From Rhipicephalus microplus (taxonomy: Eukaryota > Arthropoda > Arachnida > Ixodida > Ixodidae), in the NCBI RefSeq assembly GCF_043290135.1, contig NC_134700.1, positions 81,617,500 through 81,681,499 of the forward strand: a DNA stretch of 64,000 bases, in the 5' to 3' direction. Below the pieces are notes generated by a model. It was not told the DNA's origin, made no database searches, and saw only the letters and a list, made by a program, of their open reading frames with translations. Below are positions 33,400-45,059 of the stretch, in pieces. Numbering within the stretch: the first letter of the stretch is position 1; the number at the start of each line of letters is the position of its first letter. A program made the position numbers and the translations under genes.

Positions 33400-33552
33400 A
33401 AAGAGTGCTTACCAGCGCAAACAACAAGGCAGGAGGGGACAGGAGAAGAGACGAGACAGAGCGCTGAAATGCCAGAAGTTTAGTTCAGCGCTCTGTCTCG
33501 TCTCTTCTCCTGTCCCCTCCTACCTTGTCGTTTGCGCTGGTAAGCACTCTTT
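33400..33552. repeat. Palindrome: 69-bp arms, 15-bp spacer
   Basis: Left arm 33400-33468 and right arm 33484-33552 are complementary except for about two positions. Arms start AAAGAGTGCTTACCAGCGC. Both + frames over it (33154-33595) are artefacts. Confidence 0.9.
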
Positions 33553-33599
33553 ATTATTTTTTTATACCAACAAGCTCAATCCTACTGTCTCTTGAGTTT

Positions 33600-35330
33600 C
33601 GGTAGCTTCCGGCCTGCATGAAGTTTTTTCTCCTTTGTAGAAAAAAAAAACCTTCAGGTTGGTAGATATGTTCCATGTGTCCCCGAATGAGTTTTCAATA
33701 GATTTTCAAAAAGCACGGACGCATCTTCGCTTCGACTCCCGAATAATCTTTGATAACTGAAGCCAGTTTCGAAAACCATATAGAAGTGCGCGAACTGATC
33801 AGTATGATGTCTTCTCCGTTCACTCTCGTTTCTTGTTTACTTGCATAAGCTTGCTTTCTCAGTTCCTTCAGGTATCGTTTGTTCTATCTTTTTACCGAAT
33901 CTTTAATGACGTTTTGCCGCTTTCTCCAGATTTCTTCAATGTTAATTCATGTTGGTCTTTGTTATTGACTGGAAGTCTAATTTTCACCTACAATTTAGGC
34001 CAGCCTAATAGATAGTGGCTCATCCGGTTGGCTGTATACATAGGTCGACGACCTGTTTTAAGCACTGCTTCAACTTCAGGGGTGATTGCTTCCATCTCTT
34101 AATTGATTAGCAGTCTCTTTCGGATGACTTTCCTCGGTGATGTTTTCATGCTTCGTTATATTTTCAATGCCCCCTCACCAAGAAGCTTCTTCGGCGGTAA
34201 ACTTCAACTTGATTTTATCTCTTTGGTTAGCTCTCTTAGAGACTTCTTCTTGTAAGTTTTTTAGGCCAACATTGATTCCTCTGTTGGCTTTCTTGAATGT
34301 TCTTGCGTTTTCACTATTTACAGTACGACATAAGCCTCTTCTCGCTGTTCATCTTGTGAAGGCATGTAGGAATGCTTCTGTTTTACAGTTGTCGACGACA
34401 TCTGTATGCACGGTTTTTTTTTGCACACACCAATACTTCTATGTATAGTTTTGCGATGCCTTTTGAGGCGTCTTTTATAAACATCTGGCCTGCAGAATCT
34501 ACACTAGTCACTTCAAATGGTTGTCGCTCGTGAACTATGTCGGCAGGCAGGGGTGCCGTTTCGTGCTGAATCAGCCCATAAATCCATTAATAACCTTCCT
34601 CACTAGCTGTCTTTCTTGCATTTACCATTATTTCGTTCTAAGCTCCGAAAGTGTTGCACTGACACCCAAATTTAACACGAGTTGATGCACATGTCACACT
34701 AGCAGCTTAGTAGGTCACTTTGGTAGCAATTTAGGATGCTTTTCGTTGTAGTTCAGTGCGATTCCAGACTCGTTACCTTTGTGCATTATAAGCCCTTGCT
34801 CACCTTCAGACTTCCCTACCAGAAAGAAACATCCTCGGTGTCCTAGTTGTATGCCTCTTGTTGACTAGAATACGTTCCCGTATCTGTCATTGCTCCAGAT
34901 TTATTATTGCCGTCTCGGCATTCTTTAGTTGCAGATAACTAGAATCCCCATTATCCGCTTTTTTCTTTCAATCAGGATGGATCTCAGAGCCCAATCAGTT
35001 ACTCCGAGCAATCTTTTGTAGGTCCCACACCTCTATGCGTCGATCACTGCCAGAATTGACGTGTCTGTGTTAGTCACATAACATCCACTACTGACAGAGT
35101 CTTTCTCCGTCCCCGTCTGCTCTGTGGTATTGTCCTCCCTAAGAAGGTACTTTGGGCCATGTCTCCATAGTTCCGACTCTATCAGTCTTTGCGCTCACAC
35201 CTTTGGTCATAAGATCAGCTGGGTTCACTTCACTCACAATGTATTTTATACTGACAGATTTGTTGTCTTTTTTATCTCCTTTACCAAATTTATACTAAGA
35301 GGTCTTGTTCTTTTTCTTTCTGTGTAGTCA
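33600..35330 (-). pseudogene. BEL/Pao integrase region
   Basis: Near 34555-34430 the minus strand reads APLPADIVHERQPFEVTSVD then SAGQMFIKDASKGIAKLYIE, matching the start of the BEL integrase core, where a PLP-x-R-PFExxGxDxxGP pattern carries the first catalytic Asp. The G of GxD and GP are changed. The remaining catalytic residues were not placed. Confidence 0.65.
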
Positions 35331-36926
35331 CGAAAGAACACCAGTCGAGCACGGCCAGTATCTTCTACCATCTATATACATTACAAATACGCTTCTGGTG
35401 TCTTAAGAGAGGCATGCGGACAGCAGCTCAGCCATTCACTGAACTCTTGGCAACAAGATTTGCTTCATTGGCTCTTTGAATGCATTTTGCAATGAGTATT
35501 TCAGTTTCTTTTTTTCTTCTCGAGGTGACTTATCAAATAGGTTGCTGTTCTACATTCAGACGGACTTGCATCGAAAAACAAGTAAAGTTTCATCGAAAGG
35601 CTTTCTTTTTATTTCTTATATCAAACCATCATGGCACACTGAACTCTTCTATATGTTCCAGCTCTTTATTTCATACTCTCAACGTCTCCGTGCCATCATC
35701 TGGCAGCGAGTCGTCCTATGAATCCCCTTTCTTTCACAAGTTTTGTATTTCTTGCTTGGCTGTTACCGTGAATCAAGTGAATAGACCCAGAGGATTGTAT
35801 ACTCTTGCGGCGAGCTGTAACATTTGGCACTGATAGTGTGGCATGCGATGTTCGTGGCACCGATGAAAATATAGAGCGCCTGCTGTACCACTGTGCTCGA
35901 TTTGCCGCCCAGAGTCACATACATGCAGCGCATCGCGGTGACTGAATGATTGGCCTCTTTCTGTGCAGGTGCTACTGCAGCACTGCCCACATCTCTCGAC
36001 AGCCTACAAGACAGTAAAAGCCCTCTCGTGTTTCTCGAGAACGACGGGTTCGTGTGAACGCCTCTGACTTGTGGTAGAGTTCTACTTGCTGCAGTTTCCT
36101 TCTCTTCTTTCTTTTTCACATTTATGCTCCTCTTCTCTAACCCCCAGTGTAGGGCAGCCGACAGGATGTCTTTCTGATTAACCTCCGTGCCTTCTACATT
36201 TTGTTGCTCCCTTGCTACCTTAGTTAGCGTACCACTGGTATCAATGTCCTTTATGTCAAACGATGACATGTTCATCCTATCTTTCCTGAAGTTCCATATG
36301 ATGTCAAGGACCTTTGTTTCAGTGGAAGCCCCGACACTTGCATTTTCCCGTCCCCCTTATAGTTTGATGTCAACTTTTTCAGTCATTGACGCCTCTTCAA
36401 AAATTTTATTTGATTCTAAGTGAAGTTTTTGGGCTTCTTCGTTTGATTCGGCTGTCATCGTCACATAGTTAACGTATATGTTGCTCTTTAGCTGTTCGAT
36501 CGTCTCCGGAAGTTAATTCTCCAAATTTCTGAGGCAGTGTTTTACTGTTGCTGCGAGTAAGAACGTATTGAGAGCAGTGCCGAACGTCACTCTTGACAGC
36601 CTCTATGTTACAACCTTTTCATTGCTTCCACTGGGAATTCTACCCCACCAAAGTTTTTGTTTGACTTTGTTGTTTGACGACCTTCCCTGATAATAAACGT
36701 TTGGTGCAGCATGTAGTAACAGTGTGTCATTGGTGCTCGTAGTTCCACGGCCACTTATACCACTCCACTGTAGAAGTACTCTCTGATAGTTCTGTCGTAA
36801 CGTCGCTGTATACTTTCGTCCTTCCGTAACCTCGAGTGGGTTGCTGGTCATTCTGACACTTGTTTTAATTAGGTCGCATGAGTTACTTTTCAATGGAAGT
36901 TGTACGAAGTACCTTTTCTCTTCCAC
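35330..36926 (-). pseudogene. BEL/Pao reverse transcriptase and RNase H
   Basis: 36926-36603 reads EEKRYFVQLPLKSNSCDLIK (start of RT, normally GRYxVxLPWK) and NVYYQGRSSNNKVKQKLWWG. Near 35830-35760 it reads QMLQLAARVYNPLGLFT, the RT end (normally ARxFDPLGxLSP). At 35560-35400 residues around SMQVRLNVEQ and then ILLPRVQxMAELLSACL resemble the RNase H start and the LPRLELxAALxGARL block. The palm catalytic residues were not located. Confidence 0.65.
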
Positions 36927-37520
36927 TTCAAGTTTCTGAGGAAATACTCTATCACACTCTCTTCATTTATGTATTGCTCGGTGCCTTTTACGCCGATGGT
37001 TTCGTTGCCGCAGAAATGCCTTAATCTCGCCTCTAAGTCGAACTTGTCCACTTCGACGTGAAGTACCATAATGGTGGACCACCTCGTTTATGTTGCAGCA
37101 AACATAGCTTTGCCCTGCACTAATTAACTGAACATGATATCAGCTGCTGGCAGCTTTCATGTCTTCAGATGCCTCCAGTCATTATATGTCAGTAATGGTT
37201 TGATTCATAAATGATTCCTACTTTTCGCAATGTGGGGTTGTGCATAAACCATCATCTAGCTTTAATTATTCATCGTCATACTTATTCTTCAGTTATATGG
37301 GCATGAACGGTATTCTTTCTCTTGATGCATCGTCAAGTTTGAGTATTTTTAACACAACCTCAAAGCAACTGTACGCGATTATAAATTTCACTTCAACGGA
37401 ATTTATAGTCTTTTCCTCTTTTCCTCCTTCCAAGGAGCCTATGGTCAGTCTTTTCTTTCTATTTACCGCGGGCCACCAAGCTTCTTTGAAAAGCTCGTAA
37501 CGATGAGTGTTCTATCGCTG

Positions 37521-39085
37521 CTAGTTTCCAGCAGAACCCGAAAATATATTTAGAAAATATATAAATATATATTTATACTGATAGCGCGACTTGTTTATTT
37601 CTTTTGCTATTGCCACTGCAGTCTGCAGAAAAATACTTGGTGACGTGTTCAAATATTGGCAGATAGACTCTTGCTCTCTGCGAGTTTCCTCTCCACCTTG
37701 AATAGCTGCTGTGCACTGCGTTGTGTGTTCTTTTTCCCGGCACACAGACGTTGCGTGCCATTTACCACATATTTTGCACTTTATGCTTGCTTTGCTCATT
37801 TGGGTGGTACGAAGAGGCCTCATGCAACGCAAGCACCCATTTAACAATTTCAACTTCTTTTTCTTCTGTTTATATGGCACTTTTTTCACGCATTCATCAG
37901 AATAGAGTGTATTAGCCTCACAAAATATGCAAAACTGTGCCGAAGTACTCCAAACATTAACCGTATTTTCTGTTGCCTGCTTTCAAGATTGTTGCCGTGG
38001 CCTTTATTACGCTCATCCAACTCCTCTCTGCGCTAAATTCGATCTGTTATGCACTTTATAAAACTATTCAGAATATCTTGATGATGTTTAGCTGTATTCT
38101 TATATTGTGATAAAGGTCTACCGGCCGTTTCTCCTGGTTTCAGCTGGAAGCCCATGTTTATTTCCGCAGATAAATATCTTTTCAAAACTGGCAGTAGCAT
38201 CCATACCTAAGGATTCCAGCTTACGTGCGCGCGCTTGTACCTTGCCCGGCAGCTTTCCTAAGCCTGCATAGTCGCTGCAACGTGCTACTGAACTTAGATT
38301 AGTTAACTCTTTCATGTGCATTTATACAAGCGCGGAATCTTTCCCGCATCATTGCTTGAACATGTCGATAGCTTTCACATAGTTGCTATCTGAATATTGA
38401 AATCCCTTCACGGCAGCTGTCGCTCTCCCGGTTAGTGATGACAGAAGGTACGTGAACTTTTGATTCTCGTTTAATTATATGCTCACGTTAACAGCCGATC
38501 CAAATTGATGCTGGAATTTTTGCCACTTACTCCTGTCGCCATCAAACATCATTATTTGAACTTTTTGTAGATTTACTGCATTTGCTTGGGGCGCTTGCCT
38601 GGCGTTGTCATTAGAGGTGACTTGTTCCCTCATTGGCTCCCGCTGTTCTTGTCGTCGCAATTACGTGTTGATGATGAGCAGAATGCTAGTCTTCTACAGT
38701 TCGTAATCAGCTGTCCTCGCTAACTCGCATTCCACTGTTTCAGGCGTTAGAAACTGTTTCACTTGTTCGCCAACTTTCTTAACCGTCTAGGCGATATCTA
38801 TGATCTGGCTGACTAGCAGCGATATTGCCGTAGAGTCTCAATTCTCCTGACCCTCGTTTTCTGCTTCACGCACTAGCTTGGTTATCTGCGTCCTTAGGGT
38901 ATTCTGGTTCTTAGAAAGCATTTTCTTGTACTTTTTGAATGATTGAGGGAACAGCTGGTTGCTTACAGATTTCTATGGCTAGTCTTTATCCACGCCTGTG
39001 TCGTCCTCTTGTCTCTGTCGCTTTTTAAGCCGGCTATATCCCGTCTCACTGCCGTTGGTTCGTCCGGGGCCTCCTCTTCGTCCAT
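37521..39085 (-). pseudogene. BEL/Pao gag
   Basis: It starts at an ATG at 39085 (minus) with an acidic MDEEE beginning. 38660-38475 reads NLQKVQIMMFDGDRSKWQKF and QHQFGSAVNVSI, the capsid-like block of BEL gag (normally LPKLxLPxFDGDxxxWxxFWxxF). 38321-38118 has KLESLGMDATASFEKIF, the next block. 37889-37521 holds a zinc knuckle CKICGKWHATSVC (CX2CX3HX4C). Stops separate the blocks. Confidence 0.75.
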
Positions 39086-39163
39086 CTTCTGTTGTCAGTT
39101 CTTCATCCTCGTATTCTGTGGCCCGTGAGAAGAGGAGAAGCCTCTATCCTGGTCGTGGCAGCA

Positions 39164-39352
39164 TGTTGCAGAAACAAACAAGGCAAGACCAACAAGACTG
39201 TGTTCGATGAAAACGAAGAGCAAGAATCCTGTTTTTTTATTTACTTATTGACACGTGCGCTCTTACGTGTCCACTGTCCTCTTCTTCTCTTCCTTTTTTT
39301 CTTCTTTTTATATTCTTCTTTTTCTTTTCTTCGGTCAGTTTCAGTACCCTTT
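39164..39352 (-). repeat. 5' LTR of the BEL/Pao element
   Basis: Partner of 33265-33398. Its high end abuts TATTAGAAGACATGAC, the outer end of the inverted Gypsy structure, so the two elements are directly joined. Confidence 0.6.
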
Positions 39353-41184
39353 TTATTAGAAGACATGACTAAGGCGAGATATTTTAACACAAAAGTGCTT
39401 GATGCTGGGGTCAGACAAAGCTTCACTGATGTACTTCCGTAACGCATATGAAATTGTTAAAATTTATATCAGCAGCATGCAAAATAAATCAACAGGATGA
39501 AGAATTCGCACTTTTGGGTGATTCTGAAATCGCTACCATGAACTCTAGATCAGTGAACATAAGAAGAGCGCACTCAGCCGAGTGAGCTATTGGCGCATTT
39601 CCGATTCACTCTTCAGACGCGCCTTGAATGCCTCGCCCAACATCGCTGTGTAACCACAATCCTCAATTTTCGGGGTAGTTCTGCCACGCCTAAGAGCGGA
39701 GCAGAAACGTATTGCACTAGGACACCAACTAACAGAGGTGGAGAACGCTGCAGTATAGCCTAAGAAGCGCTTTGACATCTCGATGCCCGCACTAGAACAA
39801 ACGCTGCGGAATCAGAGCCTATCCACGCCGCCTAGTTGGTATTGGTCTTACTTGAAAATAGGTGTAGCGTTTCCTCCGCAATGAGCTGCGACAATGTTTC
39901 TGGGGCTGAACCTAAAGGTTATAAACGCAGTCTTTAACTGCGACTCGTTCTACCAATGCCGCCAGGACAATTTCAGGCCGGCTCACTGTTTCTACCGCGG
40001 GCTCTAACGTCACTTCGTTTAGATCGCCATGTTTAGCGGCACATACGTGCTCTCGTGGCTCAACAGAGATGGATTGTCAAGCCTCATGAACGTTTTCGTG
40101 GCATGCTGGCGTGCATGTTGGCGGGTAAAAAAGATACCGTGTTTTTTTGTGTCCGTGAATTGCAGGTGGATATGTGGTGCACTTTGTGCACTGGATATTC
40201 ACAGTGTGTACGGCTTTAAATCCGAACGGTTGGGAACTGCTGTGTGGCGAATAGTCGCGGCGAATAGGCCAAAGTTGCGAGTGTTCTTGTTTTGTAAGGA
40301 CAGTTGAAGAACAAAATGACAGCGTGTCATTCGTCGAGCTGACGTCGATATCCGTTTTCTGCATGGCCCGAATGTACCAGTGCCCGTATTCGATGTTTCG
40401 AAGTTGTTCCAAAGACACCATCAACACCACGTTCCGTTCTCGCTCTACAATAGGTGTCATGTGTGCTTTTGGCTTTTTGACGAAAGCCTTAACATTAAAA
40501 TAATGAACATGCGTGGCAGTACAATCTCAGAGCATGCGTTTCTTCTTTAGCGTCGGTAAACATCTTCCTATAGGCAGTTAGCACCGCATACTTCTTTCAT
40601 TACCTCTGTTTACTTGGTTGAGAAAGAAAAAAGAATCAATTTGCATTGCTAGGTGCTTAGTTTATGTGCATGATATTCTCTTTCCAGCGTTTCAACCACT
40701 TTATCTCAGTATTATAATTTTTTGGCAGCTTCGCCTAATATTTTGCTTCGGAAAATACATGCCTGTACACATTTATGGTACAGTGCTTTCTTGAATGGAT
40801 ATCAAGTATCAGAGCTCTACTTCGATATAGAATGTCTAAGGTACCACTACTAAATATAACGATCCAAGTAGCGGCGGTACGGTAAAAGTGTCCGTGGTGG
40901 CTACAAAGTTTAATCTAGACCCAGCACCAACATTTTTCTCTGGACCTATGTTACATGAGTGACTACGCACCAGTAGAGAATCAAAAGCAAAACAGAAAAC
41001 TCCACTCTCTTTGTCGGTCACAAGAGATTTTTGGGAAACGACCAATTTTATTTTCTCTTGAAATAGTCATCACGCTGATATTTACCTAAATAACATACTT
41101 GTTGATGTAGCACACACTAAACTCAATAACCGCGTGTCTATGAAGGCAGATGTTTGAAACAGTACCAATAAAACTGCAGAAACT

Positions 41185-41428
41185 ATGCAAAGGAATGATA
41201 AGTGGGGCTTAGCGGCCCAGAACTATTATATGATTTTGAGAGACGCTGTAGTGGAAGGCTCCAGAAATGTCAACCACCTGGGGTTGTTTAACGTGCACCC
41301 AAATCTGCTCACACGGGCCTACGGCATTTACGCCACTATCGAAAATGCATGCGCCGCAGCCGCGATTCGCTCCCGCGACATGCGGGCCAATAGCCGAGTA
41401 CCTTAGCCACTGGACCACATGGCGCGTT
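41185..41428 (-). mobile_element. Ruka SINE, minus orientation
   Basis: Contains AACGTGCACCCAAATCTG and, in complement, a box A/box B head (CCTTAGCCACTGGACCAC at its right end). The matching place in the right Gypsy arm (near 46968) lacks it. Confidence 0.85.
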
Positions 41429-42159
41429 AAAAAAAACCTTGCGAACGAGCAGGAACTGGTTTTCTGCCTGCTCTATGCGAACGACCAGCGCTCAATAGGT
41501 GGAATGCCGAAAGGCAGCACTTGGCGGTGAGTCCCGACACAACGGCGGTGAGTCCCGAACAATGGTGAGAGCACGTGCGTGCGCTGCTGCTGTGCTTCAT
41601 TTTGGAACGAACAGCCCGGAAAGTCATAACGACAGCAATGCTGCACTGTGGTCCAGAAAACTAATTTTGTCTGAAGGCCAATTTCATTTAAAAGTTACAA
41701 AAAAAACAGAGAAAAGCTATGTAAAGCGGACTGCGTCCACGCGTATGGCATCAGAGGGACACTGCTGTGCCGTGATGGCGACTCCCTCGTCCTCAGTTTC
41801 TGTTTGCGTGGAAGGTTTTATATTAATCTAGGGCACGCTGACATGCCCTCAATGATGAGTCCTTGACAACACTACGCTGCCCAAGTCTGTAGTAAAACAA
41901 AACATCAAAAACACAGTAAGTGGTGGCAGCGTCGATTTCTTTTTTGGCATCGTATGTACGTTCTGTAGACGGTATGTACGCACGGGGACGTTGGTGAAGG
42001 AAACCACCGTGGCAGCGTTGCACGTGTGGTATCGCCATGATATGCTGAGGCCACGGGATGGATTCCCAACCATGGCAGCCGCTCTTCGATGAGGGTGAAG
42101 TACAAAGAAGGCCCTGCACAAACATATATGTGTGCATTGGAGAACCCCAAGTGGATGTG

Positions 42160-42174
42160 GACAGACAGACACAT

Positions 42175-42230
<56 letters not shown>
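42160..42230. repeat. (CAGA)n microsatellite
   Basis: About 15 tandem CAGA units directly followed by AAAAAGAACTTTATT. On the minus strand this is AATAAAGTTCTTTTT-(TCTG)n, the look of a retroposon 3' tail. The repetitive open frames across it in several frames are artefacts. Confidence 0.85.
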
Positions 42231-42231
<1 letters not shown>

Positions 42232-42659
42232 AAAAGAACTTTATTGCGGCGGATGTGGAAAAACACCTTTATTATAAACCAACACAGGCAAGCGGAGAAA
42301 CTAAAACTATGCTATAGGCAAACTCAACAACGAGTAGAAGACATTTGATACTACCCAGGCATAATTCCGATGCCACATATTTACGGCAGCCACTGAAAAA
42401 AAAGCTTACCGCATCGGCGGACTCCAGAAATGTAAGCTTCGAGTACTTCGCTGCTTTGTTCGTACGAAAATTTTCTCTTTAGCACGAATGAAGTAAAACA
42501 GAGGCATCTAAGCATCGGGTATTCACCGCGATAGTATCTTTTATAACAGTTCAGAGGCGTAGGCGAGCGTGCCTCCGCATAAATCTTGCGAACAAGGCAG
42601 TTTTTCTTCATACGTATCTGCATTTACAAATAATAGAGACTACCTGCTGATCATAATGT

Positions 42660-43960
42660 AAACTGCCACCCTCTGTCTTTATACACGACGATATGCTGAA
42701 TATGTTGCGCTGGATGACCAAGATCTACCACGCCCTGGACGCAGTAAAAGGCAGGCTGGGCTATCGCCGATAGACGTTGCGATGAACGACGCAGACAGAT
42801 CTGACGACGGTCGCCAAGGAGACGCACAAAAGACTGCTTCTCCGAAGACAGATGGGCTGCACACCTCCTCTGTAGCCGCACACATTCTAAGAAAGAGAGG
42901 ATGAGTACGTTGATGACTGGCTGAAGTACTATAAAATGGTGATTGAGTAAGTGAAAAGAACTTTATTTGGTGATCCGGCGGACAACAATCTTAGCCCCAC
43001 GAGGGGAGGGTCATCGTGATGCGGCCACACATCACCTCGGAGTGACGTCCTCTATTCGGTGAGTAGTCCTCGCTACTCCCGCCTTCTGGCACCCACGCCT
43101 GTCCAAGAACAGTGTCGATGGTCCCACCGTGGCTTACGGCTGCCGCGGGAAGCAGCCAGCGGGAAGAGCAGACACGGGCCGCCGAGTGTGTCTTAGCTGC
43201 CCTAAAAAAAAGCATCGCCTGAGTGAAAGCGCCGAGTGCTCACTATCAGAGAGTGAGCCGTCTGAATGAATGGAATGTCTCTGCACTGCTCTCTTACGTT
43301 GTTGTGTACCTCGCTGGAACTGCACTTTTGCGGTTTGACCACAATGAGGCTGTGCTGACAACGTGGGAAAATTTCGCCAGATGACAGACGAAGACGAAGT
43401 AGGACATCTGTTCAAAGGAACTTTAAAAAAGATATCACCACGCCATCCGACTTGAGACGTTGCTGTCATGCATTTGAAGCCCTGAAAACACGGCCGAAAC
43501 TTTCAGAGTTTGGTCGACTAGACAACGTCGCATAACAAGCATAGACCTCTCTTGCGTTGATGATCTCGTTCTCATGATAAAGCCTGTTGTGCGAGATGAA
43601 CTGGCCCCATTTTTTTGTGGAGATTGTAATCGCGTGTGTCCCCGGTGTGCACTGAATGAGCACTGTGTGGACATCCCGGTCGCTTGGTGGTGATCTGCGT
43701 ACACCAACCACCCATCTTATGAGGACGCCCATATGAAGAGCACCATGACACGGTCACCTCAAGTTAGGTATTTTATGCGTCTCCAGGATATTCAACCTCG
43801 GCGAGGGTATTCTTTACGTATTGCCCTAGAGATCCGCGTACTACAGCAACGAACACCAGCTGAACCCACATGTCTGTGAAATCGTGGAGTTCAAGGACAC
43901 ATCACGAAGTACTGCAGACGTCGTGCGCAACGCACAGCGCGTGATCGTGCGTACCAGGAT
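42660..43960 (+). pseudogene. Gypsy gag, left copy
   Basis: 43383 onward reads MTDEDEVGHLFKGT (normally MTExDKVxHLxKGI), then CHAFEALKTRPKLSEFGRLD and VVRDELAPFFCGDC; at about 43860-43910 GHITKYCRRRAQ ends a zinc knuckle whose second Cys position has become a stop/Asn. This is the capsid plus nucleocapsid order of tick Gypsy gag. An insertion at 42936-43233 splits the front part. Inactive. Confidence 0.7.
42936..43233. mobile_element. About 300 bp insertion in the left gag copy
   Basis: Limits come from comparison with the right arm, where the two flanks (AGTACTAT and TCAGAGAGTGAGCCG-like) are contiguous. It begins near AAGAACTTTATTTGGTGATC, resembling a retroposon 3' end in minus orientation. 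No coding frame recognised. Confidence 0.6.
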
Positions 43961-43999
43961 TACACACAGGACACCACATGCTGGCAACCAACTGTACAA

Positions 44000-44918
44000 T
44001 CGCCCTTTTTTTCCGTCCGGCACGTCGAAAGTACATGCCTAAGACTGCATTTCCAGCGTCTGACCACTACCTGACTCCTCCACCAACTCGGACATGTTGA
44101 TCGCCATCACCACGCTTCCCAAATAGACCACCCCAGCTTGGCAACTAGATCGTGTGACCGATGTAGGCGAGGTCGAAAGACGCTCATCTTGGCAAATTTC
44201 TTCGCCTGTCATCATGCTAAAGAACAGTGTATTCATATTGAGGGCATAAGTACTCTAGGTTTCGTAGAAAGAACAGTGTATTCGTATTGAGGGCATAAGT
44301 ACTCTAGGTTTCGTAGATACTAATGCTTCTGTGTTTGTGATGTCCCTTCTTTTTAAAAGTCACCTAGGACAGAAAGTGATGTTTGCCTGGGAAGGAAAGT
44401 CTACATGTCGTGGAATTGGCGGTGAACTATTGCGACCTCTTGGAGTGTGTTCAGTTTTAGTGTTCATAATTGAACAATTGAACACGCTAAGAAAGAACGT
44501 TCTTGTTTATCGTTCACTCGTCTACCTAGTGGACGGTTCTACATACATCTGGAAGGTGAATGTGTCCCCCGAGGCTGTTGTTCTACCTGCTGGGTTAATT
44601 TTTGCGTACTTAGCAGAGGATATCACTGTATCTGTGTACCCGCTGCCAGTATAACGACCGAACTTCACCAGTCTCTGACCCTCCCTCCAAGTTCAGCAGC
44701 ATGATCAACAAGTCGCTCCCCTCGTCCGATCATCGCATGATCCACGAGCTTCCTATGGGCTATGCATTCGTCTTCGACTTCGCGCAACCGGAGCTTTTCA
44801 TTCAGCACCTCAATCGTGCGTGCACCAGTGAGTCACTACTAGGGCTCCCATTCAACAGACGCCATACCGCGCCACTCCCACCGAACGGAAAGTCATTGTC
44901 TGTTCGTGGGAGCAGACC
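44000..44918 (+). pseudogene. Gypsy protease-to-RT linker, left copy
   Basis: A decayed protease region is followed near 44560 by VLPAGLIF-like residues, and at 44698-44770 by FSSMINKSLPSSDHRMIHEL, then near 44860 by HTAPLPPNGKSLSV, the stretch just before RT block 1 in Gypsy pol. The copy stops there, where the right copy begins in the opposite orientation. The protease DTG motif was not placed. Confidence 0.6.
44219..44316 (+). repeat. 49-bp tandem duplication
   Basis: Two adjacent 49-base units starting AAAGAACAGTGTATTC differ at one position, inside the decayed Gypsy protease region. Confidence 0.9.
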
Positions 44919-44924
44919 TTTTTA

Positions 44925-45055
44925 GTTATTGCATTGAGGCATCTGTAGTAGACGTAAAATCGCCACGAAACATCTATTTTTTTTTGCTGGTATAGCCGGA
45001 GCTTCCCAAGAACTACAGGACTTGGAATTACGCTTTTCTGTAGCATCCCCGTACC
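44925..45055 (-). pseudogene. Gypsy RT block 1, right copy
   Basis: Reads SPVVLGKLRLYQQKKIDVSW and RFYVYYRCLNAITKK on the minus strand (normally SPVVLVKKKDGSWRFCVDYRxLN). It ends exactly at the join with the left copy. Confidence 0.75.
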
Positions 45056-45059
45056 ATGG

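Larger units (their letters stand above)
33265..39352 (-). mobile_element. BEL/Pao LTR retrotransposon, minus strand, inactive
   Basis: The 5' LTR (39164-39352) and 3' LTR remnant (33265-33398) are alike: both contain GACACGTGCGCTCTT-like or CTAACACGTGCGCTCTT sequence and end on the minus strand in TTTCTGC(A/G)ACA. Inside the 5' LTR the minus strand starts TGCTGCCACGACCAGGAT, a plausible primer-binding site. Then follow gag (39085 to about 37500), RT (36926-35763), RNase H (35720-35330) and integrase (to about 33600) in the order gag-pol expected for BEL/Pao. Stops and shifts occur throughout. A 69-bp palindrome (33400-33552) lies next to the 3' LTR. Confidence 0.8.
39353..44918 (+). mobile_element. 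Gypsy-type element, left (plus) copy of an inverted pair
   Basis: Pairs as an inverted repeat with 44925-48792. Outer ends match (TATTAGAAGACATGAC here, GTCATGTCTCCTAATA there), as do many blocks between, at an estimated 75-85% identity by eye. Order on the + strand: long non-coding leader or LTR (39353-42650), gag (about 42660-43960), protease and spacer (44000-44690), RT start (44700-44918). It carries insertions not shared with the right copy: a Ruka SINE (41185-41428), a (CAGA)n tail (42160-42230), and about 300 bp at 42936-43233. It has many stops, so it is inactive. Confidence 0.75.

Noticed and set aside
35763..36423. Plus and minus frames of 78-170 codons
   Set aside because: The minus frame is off-frame BEL RT; the plus frame is its shadow. 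Only the pol reading was annotated.
41823..42348. Frames with CLSV or TDRQ repeats; also considered as a CRISPR-like array
   Set aside because: A pure CAGA microsatellite read in several frames; no spacers.
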